From Alkalihalobacillus pseudalcaliphilus (lineage in GTDB: Bacteria; Bacillota; Bacilli; Bacillales; Bacillaceae_D), in contig NZ_JAQQWS010000002.1 in the NCBI RefSeq assembly GCF_028610675.1, positions 124,001 to 188,000 of the forward strand: a stretch of DNA of 64,000 nt, given 5' to 3'. The first letter of the stretch is position 1; each line of letters begins with the position of its first letter. The notes beneath the pieces are model-generated. The model searched no databases, was not told the origin of the DNA, and saw only the letters and a program-made list of their open reading frames with translations. A program made the position numbers and the translations under genes. Shown here in pieces: positions 51,622-59,960 of the stretch.

Positions 51622-51906
51622 TTATATTGAACGATCTATTTCCTTTAATTCTAAATGAAATTGCCCGACTTCACCCTCTTTGTACAGGTTAGTGAACGAG
51701 GTGGAATAATTATGAATGCTCACTTTCATATGCAAGCTCTCATCAGGTATAACTAATTCAAATTGATTCTGATAAAGCAAGGTGGTCACGCTATGATAAT
51801 CCTCATGTGTCACATTAAAATCAAGAATCACAACTTTTAAACCTTTATCAAGCCCTAACTGATAAGAGGAAATAACTAACTCATAATCATTAAGTTTAAC
51901 AAGCAT
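51622..51906 (-). CDS. DUF3219 protein (YkvR-like)
   Basis: 94 residues, beta-rich, matching DUF3219: VVILDFNVTHEDYHSVTTLL, FELVIPDESLHMKVSIHNYS, TSFTNLY and FHLELKEID in order, close to B. subtilis YkvR (96 residues). Function unknown. GAGAGGAGG precedes the ATG, 16 bp after the flavoprotein gene, probably co-transcribed. Confidence 0.85.
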   Translation of the reverse strand: MLVKLNDYELVISSYQLGLDKGLKVVILDFNVTHEDYHSVTTLLYQNQFELVIPDESLHMKVSIHNYSTSFTNLYKEGEVGQFHLELKEIDRSI

Positions 51907-51921
51907 CGACTTCCTCCTCTC

Positions 51922-52950
51922 CTATTTTTCCGCTGGTAAATCAAAGGCTTGGGCAAGTAATTCGTATGCACGATGTCTCGATTGCTTCTCGGTTAATACA
52001 TTTAAAATCATGACCTCATCAACCAAAGCCGCCTCTGCCAGCTCTCTGAGTTCCTTTTCTACTTTTTCAATCGAACCTATGACAAATTTCCCTTTATTGT
52101 CTTGTCTCACCGCTGCCTCTACGTCTGAATAAACATGGGCATTGGCTTCCTCTAAAGATGGTGGTGGTAATACAAATTGCCCCGTTCCCCAACGGACCCA
52201 TTGTAATTCAGCAGGTGCCGCTAGATATTGGGCCTCTTCATCTGTATCAGCCGTAATTACCATTAACGCTAAGATACTTTTTGGTTCCTTCATAAAGCTC
52301 GAAGGTTGGAATGTTTCTCTGTACATGCGTAACATTGGGACAGCCAAATGGGAAGAGATGTGGGCAGCAAAAGCAAAACCGAGCCCTTTTTCAGCAGCAA
52401 ACTGCAACCCTCCATTACTTGAACCAAGCATATAGATAGTTGGAGAAAAAGAACGATCAGGTGATGCTGTAATATCTTTGAAGGGATTTTGTTCTGAAAA
52501 ATCACCACTGAAATAATTTAATAACTCATCAAGGTTTTCAGGGAAATCATAAGTCGTTACAGCTTCACGTGAACGTCTTAAAGCTAATGCAGTTAATCCA
52601 TCAGTACCTGGTGCACGACCAATCCCTAAATCAATTCTCCCCGGATGTAACCCCTCTAATATCGAAAAATGCTCGGCCACTTTTAATGGACTATGATTAG
52701 GTAACATCACTCCTCCTGAACCTATGTTAATTCTACTAGTCAATGCTGCAGCATGCGCACTTAACAATTCTGGCGATGTACTCATTTGGTATTTTGTATT
52801 ATGATGCTCCGCAAACCAGTACCGCTCATACCCTAAACGATCGGCTAATTGTACAAGCTCTGTTGAATGTTGTAAAGCTTGTGCCGGTGTTTCACCGTTA
52901 TACATCGTGACTAAATCTAATATAGAAAGCTTCATTGGTTCCTTATTCAC
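51922..52950 (-). CDS. LLM-class flavin-dependent oxidoreductase
   Basis: 342 residues, bacterial luciferase-like monooxygenase fold. RYWFAEHHNTKYQMSTSPEL, RINIGSGGVMLPNHSPLKVA, LHPGRIDLGIGRAPGTD and YMLGSSNGGLQFAAEKGLGF place it in the group of small LLM oxidoreductases with reduced flavin as substrate (YhbW/YwcH-like). Substrate unknown. A GTG after GGAAGAG starts it; an ATG five codons in is an alternative. Confidence 0.9.
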   Translation of the reverse strand: MNKEPMKLSILDLVTMYNGETPAQALQHSTELVQLADRLGYERYWFAEHHNTKYQMSTSPELLSAHAAALTSRINIGSGGVMLPNHSPLKVAEHFSILEGLHPGRIDLGIGRAPGTDGLTALALRRSREAVTTYDFPENLDELLNYFSGDFSEQNPFKDITASPDRSFSPTIYMLGSSNGGLQFAAEKGLGFAFAAHISSHLAVPMLRMYRETFQPSSFMKEPKSILALMVITADTDEEAQYLAAPAELQWVRWGTGQFVLPPPSLEEANAHVYSDVEAAVRQDNKGKFVIGSIEKVEKELRELAEAALVDEVMILNVLTEKQSRHRAYELLAQAFDLPAEK

Positions 52951-53131
52951 ACTTCTCTTCCTTTCTCACATAATCAGATAAAACGTTTTCAATGTTATAC
53001 GTTCATTTTATCGATTCTTATCAACAAAAAGCAAAGCAGGTGCTCATGTATATGCGACATGTTCAATATTCTAATAATTATGTATACTAGTGGAATAGCT
53101 CTATACATTTACGATTAGAAGGAATGAGAAA

Positions 53132-53680
53132 ATGAACATGATAATTCGTTTAGCAACTATGGCTGACATCGAGCAATTAGCTGACGTTCATGTCAAGAGT
53201 TGGCACAGTACATATACAGGACTAACCGATCAGCAATTTGCTCATATTCTTACCTATGATTCTGCTAAAGCTAGGTTCATACAGAAATTAGAAGAAGACA
53301 ACGTTGATATATTTGTAGCAGAAAAGGAAACAAAGGCGATGATCGGTTTTGTTATTATAGGTCCACAAAGATACGATGTTGATTTTTCTGGAGAAATTTA
53401 TGCTTTATATTTATTAGAAGAATATCAGGGTAAAGGCATTGGAAAGAGTCTTTTTATGACGGGTGTCCAACAATTAAAAGATTACGGCTATCAGTCTTTT
53501 TCTCTATTATTTATAAAGGATAATAAGCCTGCCCAAAGCTTTTATGACTATTTAGGTGGTCATGAGATTAAAAGAAGTACATTTGACATTAACGGTGTGA
53601 CGTATGAAGATATCTTCTACGGATGGGATAGTACAGAACAGTTTCTTAAGCAACACGCACATAAAACGGTCATGGACTAA
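53132..53680 (+). CDS. GNAT-family N-acetyltransferase
   Basis: 182 residues. MATMADIEQLADVHVKSW-type start, acetyl-CoA loop ALYLLEEYQGKGIGKSLF (Q-G-K-G-I-G), and SFYDYLGGHEI near the C-terminus. Resembles PhiG/ribosomal-like GNATs of Bacilli; substrate unknown. AGAAGGAATG before the ATG. Its terminator is shared with the opposing SRPBCC gene. Confidence 0.88.
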   Translation: MNMIIRLATMADIEQLADVHVKSWHSTYTGLTDQQFAHILTYDSAKARFIQKLEEDNVDIFVAEKETKAMIGFVIIGPQRYDVDFSGEIYALYLLEEYQGKGIGKSLFMTGVQQLKDYGYQSFSLLFIKDNKPAQSFYDYLGGHEIKRSTFDINGVTYEDIFYGWDSTEQFLKQHAHKTVMD

Positions 53681-53696
53681 TTGCCACGACCGTTTT
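53663..53696. terminator. Shared terminator between converging genes
   Basis: AAAACGGTC and GACCGTTTT arms with a 16-base loop, overlapping the end of the GNAT gene. Confidence 0.85.
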
Positions 53697-53700
53697 TTGA

Positions 53701-54156
53701 CTAATTTTTCACTTCATCACTTGCCTCTAACTGCTTCACTAAATTTTCTTTTAAAATCTGACATTGTTCAGGTAATGTTTTCTCAAGAAGGCTATCTATC
53801 ATACCAGCCATCATCCCTTTACCCATCATTTCTAGTTGGAAGTTAAGCTCTCCCTGCTCCTCATTTACCTGTGTTCCATGATAAGTCGCATTTCCAACTA
53901 TTCCTTCCTTTTTAGCTTTTAAGGAGAAATGCATCGCTGAAGGCTCGATGCATTCAGTTTGAGTAACCTCAAATTCAACCTCTCTTGAAAACATTCCTGC
54001 CTCTACCTTAATCGTCCATAACGATACGAGTTCATCTACTTGCTCAAATGCTATAAAACCAGGCATTGCCTCTGCCCAGTTACGACTATCAGAAATCACT
54101 TTCCAAGCACCTTCTAACGAATTTTGCACATGTGCTGATTCTTTCACAACTTTCAT
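53701..54156 (-). CDS. SRPBCC/CoxG-family protein
   Basis: About 151 residues, START-like fold: the opening KVVKESAHVQNSLEGAWKVI, FIAFEQVDELVSLWTIKVEA and a long C-terminal helix (SLLEKTLPEQCQILKENLVK). CoxG-type proteins bind hydrophobic ligands or recruit carbon-monoxide dehydrogenase; no such enzyme is encoded here. The ATG at 54156 follows GAGAGGGG; the frame is open 13 codons further up without a site. Confidence 0.83.
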   Translation of the reverse strand: MKVVKESAHVQNSLEGAWKVISDSRNWAEAMPGFIAFEQVDELVSLWTIKVEAGMFSREVEFEVTQTECIEPSAMHFSLKAKKEGIVGNATYHGTQVNEEQGELNFQLEMMGKGMMAGMIDSLLEKTLPEQCQILKENLVKQLEASDEVKN

Positions 54157-54369
54157 ACATTTACCCCTCTCATCATGACTATTTTCTTCTATCATAACGA
54201 ATAGTGACAGAATTTTCTAGTAACTACTGTAGAGGATTCTCATGTCGTTGCTTTTTCGGATACAATTTGTAGAGTTTATGAGCTGATAGGTACTTTTTTA
54301 TATAATTGTAATGGCACTTCAATCAAATTCGATACTGTATTAGAAGTGCATGATCAAGAAGTATGCAAG

Positions 54370-54480
54370 AACCAAAGCGAACAGAAGAAGAAAGGGTGGC
54401 TGTGCTCCTCCGGCGAATCCGGTTAGCTTAACGCCCACCATTCTAAGAGCGATCTTCGAAAGAAAGAACGTACACCTTAG
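54370..54480. repeat. Decayed repeat
   Basis: GGTGGCTGTGCTCCTCCGGC, TAGCTTAACGCCCACC and GAGCGATCTTCGAAAG resemble parts of types A and B. Part of an 830-bp gap (54157-54987) without a credible gene. Confidence 0.5.
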
Positions 54481-54496
54481 AGTAACTTTAATACAA

Positions 54497-54538
54497 AACT
54501 TCCATGATGACTTGCCGCAGCAACTCATCATGGAAGTT
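54497..54538 (+). terminator. Orphan terminator
   Basis: AACTTCCATGATGA and TCATCATGGAAGTT, 14 bp each and perfect, followed by GGTTTTTT. No plus-strand gene ends nearby, suggesting that the gene it served is lost. Confidence 0.65.
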
Positions 54539-54639
54539 GGTTTTTTCCCTTTAATTGGTGGCTTTTCATTCAATAACCGTTTGACGATTCTCACACTTTT
54601 CCGTAGCCCTGCCACTTTTTGGGTGTTGCCCACACGGGA

Positions 54640-54720
54640 TTTCCCAAAAAGATTCAGCGCACCACACAAACAGCCACCACCAACAAAGATGAAAGTAGTG
54701 TTAGTTCTTTGACTGGTGGA
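54640..54720. repeat. Repeat fragment shared with 56893-56945
   Basis: CCCAAAAAGATTCAGCGCAC, CAAACAGCCACCACC, AACAAAGATGAAAGTAGTG. The same order occurs at 56897-56945 (CCAAAAAGATTCAGCACACC, CAAACAGCCAGTACGAAC). Read in reverse, it corresponds to the CTTTGTTGGTGG 3' arm of types A/D. Confidence 0.6.
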
Positions 54721-54760
54721 ATTTTATTCACTTGGCTTTTGTTACTTTTCATTCAATTAT

Positions 54761-54967
54761 TTTGTATGAGAAACTCACGAACCAAGAAGCCTGAACAAAC
54801 CCGAGCGGAGGGAATGGGGAGGCCGACTCCTGCAGGAGGAGAGGGCAGGCTGAGATCCACTTGCGATAGCAAGTTAGCTCAGCGCCCGCCTGCGGAAAGC
54901 GTGCCCCCCATTCCCGGAGCGATTTTCGAAGGAGAGCACTTGAGCTTTAGCCAACTTTCATACAAAA
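54761..54967. repeat. Intergenic repeat, type B, second copy
   Basis: 207 bp bounded by TTTGTATGAGAA and AACTTTCATACAAAA. The interior (GAGCGGAGGGAATGGGG, CCGACTCCTGCAGGAGG, GCTGAGATCCACTTGC, TTAGCTCAGCGCCCGCC) matches the copy at 8598-8803 almost base for base, in the same orientation. Confidence 0.85.
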
Positions 54968-54987
54968 ACTATTCCCTTAATCCATTC

Positions 54988-56205
54988 CTAAACAGCTTTA
55001 AATTCCTTGGACCTCCAGTAAATCACCATGGCAAGCATAAAACCGACGAGCCCGAAACTGAATAACACGTGTTGAATACTAATACCAAATGAGACTAATC
55101 CAGTGACTATCCCATATGACATCGGGTCAAAGCCATTCATCGCTAGGAAAATTAAACTCATTACACGCCCCATTATACGGGCTTCTGTTTGTTCTTGAGC
55201 AACCGTAAAAAACGGAACATATACAAACACCATTGAAAAACCAATAAAGAAGAGTAAGACTGTTAGCCAACCCAAATGCCCTGTCACACTAAATAATAGG
55301 AACAAAAGTAAAGCAGCGAACAATCCATATAAAGCCGTTCTACCGCGGTGAGACTTTAATGTATACACACTAAGTAATAAACTACCCGAAAGCATACCAA
55401 TTCCTAAACTCGCTTCCATATAACTGAGGTTTAATGGTGTGCCCCCAAAAACATCCACTAATAGTGGAATGGCGATATGCAATGCACCAAAAACGAAAAA
55501 GTTTAATGTAATTAATACTAAAATTCCTACTAAAAGAAATCTCGAATTCTTGACATAAGCAATCCCCTCTTTTAGATCTGTCCACGGAGTCTGCTTCATT
55601 TTCTCTTCGTCATCCTCTTCCTTAATAAATGGCGGGAAAACAAAGATAGCCGATATGAACACTAAAATCGTCGCTACCAAAAAGCTTCCCGCTATAGAAA
55701 AGAACTCCATCATTAAGCCAGCTAAGATGGGTCCAATTACAAAAGATATCTGATCAGCACCTTGGAAAATCGCATTTGCTTTTTGTAAGAACTCTTTTGG
55801 AACAATTTTAGGAATCAAAGCAGAGCTTGTCGGACCAAAAAATGCATCTAGTACACCGAATAAGCCAGCAATAATAAGTAACATATAAAATTCCAACTGG
55901 TTGTTAAAGACAAGTAAAAATAAGACTAACAATAATAACCCTTGGACAAAGTTTGTGACAAACATGATCGTTGTTTTCTTATATTTATCAGCAACTATAC
56001 CACCAAATACCATCGCTAAAAGTCTTGGAATGGTCGCTGTCATTAATATAATTCCCACCGCACTCGGTGAACCAATCTCACTAATGGCATACCAAGAAAC
56101 GGTTGTTAAGAACATACTAAATCCAACAACAGCAAAAATACCCGCCACTAGTAGCAAAATAAAAATACGACTCTTTCTTAATTTATATGATGGTTGATTA
56201 TTCAT
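54988..56205 (-). CDS. MFS transporter, drug-efflux type
   Basis: About 405 residues, 12 membrane segments in two halves, with the MFS motif A variant GGIVADKYKKTTIMFV near residues 72-87. Belongs to the MFS_3/enterobactin-exporter-like efflux group. The ATG at 56205 follows AAGAGGTGA. Divergent from a TetR-family gene with a palindromic operator between them; the pair forms a classical inducible exporter module. Confidence 0.88.
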   Translation of the reverse strand: MNNQPSYKLRKSRIFILLLVAGIFAVVGFSMFLTTVSWYAISEIGSPSAVGIILMTATIPRLLAMVFGGIVADKYKKTTIMFVTNFVQGLLLLVLFLLVFNNQLEFYMLLIIAGLFGVLDAFFGPTSSALIPKIVPKEFLQKANAIFQGADQISFVIGPILAGLMMEFFSIAGSFLVATILVFISAIFVFPPFIKEEDDEEKMKQTPWTDLKEGIAYVKNSRFLLVGILVLITLNFFVFGALHIAIPLLVDVFGGTPLNLSYMEASLGIGMLSGSLLLSVYTLKSHRGRTALYGLFAALLLFLLFSVTGHLGWLTVLLFFIGFSMVFVYVPFFTVAQEQTEARIMGRVMSLIFLAMNGFDPMSYGIVTGLVSFGISIQHVLFSFGLVGFMLAMVIYWRSKEFKAV

Positions 56206-56223
56206 TTTTATCACCTCTTTTTT

Positions 56224-56245
56224 ATAGACCGACCCGTCAGTCTAT
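56224..56245. promoter_or_regulatory. TetR-type operator
   Basis: A 22-bp palindrome with arms ATAGACCGAC and GTCAGTCTAT (one mismatch each side), placed between the divergent exporter (start 56205) and regulator (start 56309). Confidence 0.75.
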
Positions 56246-56308
56246 TGTATACTTTATAATATGTATTATAATCATGTCAATGGAAAGCTTCCGAAAGGGT
56301 GAAAAGCA

Positions 56309-56893
56309 TTGAAAGATATGATGATGAAGGACATTATTATGGAAGTAGCAAGAGATTTATTTATTCAAAAAGGTTATAATGCTACATCTATGGGAGAAGT
56401 AGTCAAACAATCAAATAGTAGTAAAGGAACACTTTATTATCATTTCACGAATAAAGAGGCTCTATTCTTAGAGATTTTAAACGAAGAAGAAAATCAGTTA
56501 TTTTCCTTTTGGGAAAAAGAGCGGGAAAAATGCACGACTAACTACGAGAGATTTCAAAGATTTGCTGAATTGGCATCACTCGACGAATTTCCATACCCTC
56601 TGCGTTTAGCAGTATCAGAGTTTTATTTAATTGAGCACGAAACCGAGTTAATCAATGCAAAAATGAGGGAAATCGATTTACGTTATGTCAAAACGTATAA
56701 AGAAATCTTACAAGCAGGTAACGAGGAACAAGAATGGTTAATCGAAGATATCGAAACCATCAGTGAAATTGCCTCAGCTACCTTTCTTGGGCTCGATATA
56801 TTTGGACACCACACCGATCAACAAAAACGGAAATTTTTGTTGGAGCGTTATATTCATCTATTTATCAAAGGCTGCAATACCCTAGACAAGTAA
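56309..56893 (+). CDS. TetR-family transcriptional regulator
   Basis: 194 residues: helix-turn-helix at about 10-55 (DLFIQKGYNATSMGEVVKQS, SKGTLYYHFTNKEALF), followed by a helical ligand-binding domain. The TTG at 56309 has AAAGGGTGA 6-9 bases upstream; an ATG three codons later is further from it. Represses the divergent MFS exporter until a ligand binds (inference from family and operator). Confidence 0.9.
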   Translation: MKDMMMKDIIMEVARDLFIQKGYNATSMGEVVKQSNSSKGTLYYHFTNKEALFLEILNEEENQLFSFWEKEREKCTTNYERFQRFAELASLDEFPYPLRLAVSEFYLIEHETELINAKMREIDLRYVKTYKEILQAGNEEQEWLIEDIETISEIASATFLGLDIFGHHTDQQKRKFLLERYIHLFIKGCNTLDK

Positions 56894-57200
56894 GATCCAT
56901 TCCAAAAAGATTCAGCACACCGTACAAACAGCCAGTACGAACAAAAAAGAGAGAGTCATTACTCATCTACATTAGTATCCAAAATCCAAGTGTTCTTGTA
57001 CCTTAGCCAAGATCGCTTGGCTAAAGGTACAAAAACAAAAGCCAAGGAGTCAACTTTTGTGAGCATTAGCTTCAAATTTCATACCAAACGAACATGGTGA
57101 ATCCTGATTCACTTTGCCACCAACAAAGATAAAAGTAGTGGCTACTTATTAAACATCTGGTACGTGTACAACCCCATCACCATCAGGAGTCGCAATCAGT
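56893..57200 (-). repeat. Repeat cluster, reverse orientation
   Basis: Contains a copy of the 54640 fragment (56897-56945), then, read on the minus strand, CTTTGTTGGTGGCAAAGTG, TCAGGATTCACCATG and TTTGGTATGAAATTT (57080-57140), and a GGAGT..CATCACC block near 57160-57200 related to the middle of the 29213 repeat. It fills most of the 410-bp gap 56894-57302, with no gene. Confidence 0.6.
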
Positions 57201-57302
57201 CCACCTTCAAACAACAAAAGCCAGCAACACTCAACTCAAGTTCAGCGTCACCGACTCCTATAACCGAAAAAGTAAATACTTTCCGACTCTACCATACCCT
57301 AT

Positions 57303-57698
57303 TTAAGCTTTCGACTTTTTCCCATCCTCTAGAATAACTAGTAAAAGGAATAATAAAAAGGCTACAACTAATGCCATCCCACCAGCAATATAAAACGCCA
57401 ACGTAACACCATCAGGTAATCCAAACGGGTTCATATTATAGAACCACATACCCATCGTCAAACCAATCGCACCCACTACACCCGTAATCGTTTGCCAGTT
57501 CGATAAAGTCTTTCTTTTAGGCTGATACACTTTATAATACATACTCCACGCAAACAAGGTTAACCAACCTACTAACGAAACATGAGCATGAATTGGTCGA
57601 AAGGCGTAAGAGCCTGCCCCTGACATATGTGCCCCTAAACCAACACCAATAATTCCAAATATCGCCGAAAAGATGAGTAATATTTTTGCATGATTCAT
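57303..57698 (-). CDS. Small haem-copper-oxidase-subunit-I-like membrane protein
   Basis: 131 residues, four membrane segments (about 5-25, 38-55, 68-88, 100-122). The second holds I-H-A-H-V-x-L-V-G-W, the H-A-H pattern found in the first haem-ligand helix of cbb3/NO-reductase type subunit I, so it may bind haem or be a fragment-like relative; a complete oxidase would need about 450 residues. It is preceded by GTTCAT direct repeats (57773-57789) and an HssRS-like two-component system, which suggests control by heme. AGGAGGAAA lies before the ATG. Confidence 0.7.
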   Translation of the reverse strand: MNHAKILLIFSAIFGIIGVGLGAHMSGAGSYAFRPIHAHVSLVGWLTLFAWSMYYKVYQPKRKTLSNWQTITGVVGAIGLTMGMWFYNMNPFGLPDGVTLAFYIAGGMALVVAFLLFLLLVILEDGKKSKA

Positions 57699-57772
57699 AT
57701 CTATTTCCTCCTATTAAAAAATTTTTTATAATGTGTCATCATCCCTATTCAAAGCCAGTTTACACACTGTTT

Positions 57773-57789
57773 ATGAACGGAGCATGAAC
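57773..57789 (-). promoter_or_regulatory. Candidate HssR-binding direct repeat
   Basis: On the minus strand GTTCATGCTCCGTTCAT: two GTTCAT hexamers 11 bp apart, one helical turn, in the 116-bp gap between hssS-like and the 57303-57698 gene. In S. aureus, HssR binds tandem GTTCATATT repeats at hrtAB (from memory). Confidence 0.55.
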
Positions 57790-57814
57790 AAAGGGTGACA
57801 ATATTTTGAGGGCA

Positions 57815-59188
57815 TTAAGTCATGGGTAGTAAAACGCGGATGGTTGTACCTACCCCTTTTTCCGAAATGACCTCCAAAGAACCTTCATGTAAACCCACTA
57901 CCTTTTTTACAATCGCTAAACCTAATCCAGATCCTTCTATTTCCTTCGTTCTAGACGGATCAGCTCGATAAAAGCGTTCAAACATGCGTGCTTTTTCTAT
58001 TTCTGTTAAACCAATACCTGTATCAAATATTTCAAAAACAACCCAATCTTCTTTTTGTGTAAGTGAAATAACCACCTCTCCTGCATCTTGATTATATTTA
58101 ATTGCATTGGAAACCAAGTTATCCCAAACACTCATAAGCATTGGCCTATCGCCAACATAATCAATATCTTCTATTTCATAATGTGCAAAAATACCTCTTT
58201 CCGAAAGCTTCCATTGATAACCTTTTAACACGACTAATATTTGTTCTTTTAATGAAAACTCCTCACGCGAACGCGGTTTATCCAAATCATGCAGCGTACT
58301 TAACACAAGCAGCTGTGAAGACATACTAGAAAGGCGCTCCGTTTCTTGTTTGATGACTTCCATATAGTGTTGTTTTTCCTCATGGGCAAGGTTGTCGTTT
58401 TCAAGTAAAGTTAAATACCCCTTCATATTCGAAAGTGGTGACTGAATATCATGAGAAATCGAAGAAATAAACTCATTGCGCATCGTCTCCGCTTGACTGA
58501 GTTTTTGGGTCATCGTTTCAAAGCTTGTCGCAAGCTCACCGATTTCATCATTTCTTTTCCAATCAAGTTCTACATCAAAATGTCCTCTCTGAATTCGTTT
58601 GGTTGCATCATTTAAGCTAGAAAGAGGTCGAATTAAGTAACGAGCCAAAATAAGCTCAAGGATCAAACTAAACACAATCGTAAATCCAAGTAACCAGGCA
58701 AATAAATAATGCATCTCATTAAAATGAAGCTTGATATCTGGCCGCAAGAAAAACGCATAGGTCATCCCATTATGTTGAATAGGAACCCCAATACTATTTA
58801 TTAATTCATTAGCAAAAAAACCAGTAACAAACGTTTCGCTCGGAAACTCCGCCATTCCATGAAAAACATGACCGTCTAGCACATATTGTATGGTGGAACG
58901 CTCGATCGCATCATCACGAAATGCTTCGCCAAAATGCCAACTATCACCATTTTCTGCTACTAACCTAAGTTGGTATCCTGTCTGCGCTAAATAAGATAAT
59001 GACTGTTGAAGGTCCTCTTGTTGACTCACATGTTTTGCAACACCTCTTGCAATCTCTGTATATTTATTGTTATTTTCCTCTTTTAAAAAATGTTGATAGT
59101 ACACATTGGATAAGAAAAAAGCTAATAAACCACTTATCACCATAATGCTAAGGGTGAAGACAACAAATGAAGCATATAAAGATTTCAT
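57815..59188 (-). CDS. hssS: Sensor histidine kinase, heme sensor HssS-like
   Basis: 457 residues, the same length as S. aureus HssS. Membrane segments at about 7-28 and 162-183 enclose an external sensor domain whose sequence (WHFGEAFRDDAIERS, LDGHVFHG, FVTGFFANE, YAFFLRPDI) parallels HssS from memory (YGEPFRED, YHGI, FVTGFF, VFMRPDI). Then HAMP (184-236), H-box SSISHDIQSPLSNM with H246, and ATPase motifs N, G1 (DTGIGL), G2 (GSGLGLAIVKKVV). HssS senses heme excess and phosphorylates HssR. 4-bp overlap with the regulator gene. Confidence 0.82.
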   Translation of the reverse strand: MKSLYASFVVFTLSIMVISGLLAFFLSNVYYQHFLKEENNNKYTEIARGVAKHVSQQEDLQQSLSYLAQTGYQLRLVAENGDSWHFGEAFRDDAIERSTIQYVLDGHVFHGMAEFPSETFVTGFFANELINSIGVPIQHNGMTYAFFLRPDIKLHFNEMHYLFAWLLGFTIVFSLILELILARYLIRPLSSLNDATKRIQRGHFDVELDWKRNDEIGELATSFETMTQKLSQAETMRNEFISSISHDIQSPLSNMKGYLTLLENDNLAHEEKQHYMEVIKQETERLSSMSSQLLVLSTLHDLDKPRSREEFSLKEQILVVLKGYQWKLSERGIFAHYEIEDIDYVGDRPMLMSVWDNLVSNAIKYNQDAGEVVISLTQKEDWVVFEIFDTGIGLTEIEKARMFERFYRADPSRTKEIEGSGLGLAIVKKVVGLHEGSLEVISEKGVGTTIRVLLPMT

Positions 59189-59868
59189 TTTTGCTTCACC
59201 TCAAGCGAGTAACCCACACCTCTAATCGTTTTCAGACGAAACTGATCGGTTATTTTTGAAAACCTTTCTCTGAGCCTTTTAATATGTACATCAATCGTCC
59301 TTTCATTGCCGTTGTACTCTATGCCCCAAACTTTTTCAATAAGCTGATCCCTCGTTAAAACCTTTTCATAATTAGCAGCTAACACATACAGTAACTCAAA
59401 TTCCTTTAATGGCAGCATAAGTATTTTATTACCGACTTTTACTTCATAGCTCTCTTTATTAATTTGCAGCGGGCCAAGCTCAATGATACGCTCTGAGTAG
59501 GAACCAGCACGTCGTAATAAAGCTTTTAATCGAAAAAGTAGCTCCTTTAACTCAAACGGCTTGACCATATAATCGTCCGCTCCTAATGCAAAGCCTTTTT
59601 CTTTATCCTCAAGCTGTCCTTTCGCCGTCAACATAATCACAGGCACGTCGCGTTTCTGTTGCTCACGTATTTCGCGTATCAACTGATATCCATCCAGCTC
59701 AGGCATCATGATATCAATAATAATCGCTTGAACGTCATATTTCTCTAGCTGCGTAATCGCATCAGCTCCATGATGAGCTTGATAAACTTGATAATGATGT
59801 TCGGCCAAAAAACGAGTCACTAACTCTCGCAAATGTTGATCATCATCCACAACTAAAATTGACTGCAT
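59185..59868 (-). CDS. hssR: OmpR-family response regulator, HssR-like
   Basis: About 227 residues: receiver with D8-D9-D10 and phospho-acceptor D52 in IIIDIMMPELDGYQL, LTAKGQLEDKEKGFALGADD, MVKPFELKEL; winged-helix domain ending RLKTIRGVGYSLE. Layout and several segments resemble HssR. The ATG at 59868 has GGGGGG 7 bases upstream; an earlier ATG overlaps it. In Gram-positive bacteria HssR turns on heme efflux (hrtAB); no hrtAB is in this window, but a candidate site lies just downstream. Confidence 0.85.
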   Translation of the reverse strand: MQSILVVDDDQHLRELVTRFLAEHHYQVYQAHHGADAITQLEKYDVQAIIIDIMMPELDGYQLIREIREQQKRDVPVIMLTAKGQLEDKEKGFALGADDYMVKPFELKELLFRLKALLRRAGSYSERIIELGPLQINKESYEVKVGNKILMLPLKEFELLYVLAANYEKVLTRDQLIEKVWGIEYNGNERTIDVHIKRLRERFSKITDQFRLKTIRGVGYSLEVKQK

Positions 59869-59960
59869 GAACATCCCCCCTACACAAAATCCATAAACTC
59901 ATTGTAGCCGAGCTTCTAAAGAGAAACAAACCCTTAAAACCCCATACACGAGAAACCTGA

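Noticed and set aside
54340..55065. Several overlapping open frames of 100-150 codons
   Set aside because: They run through decayed repeats and an orphan terminator on both strands, with no family similarity or ribosome sites.
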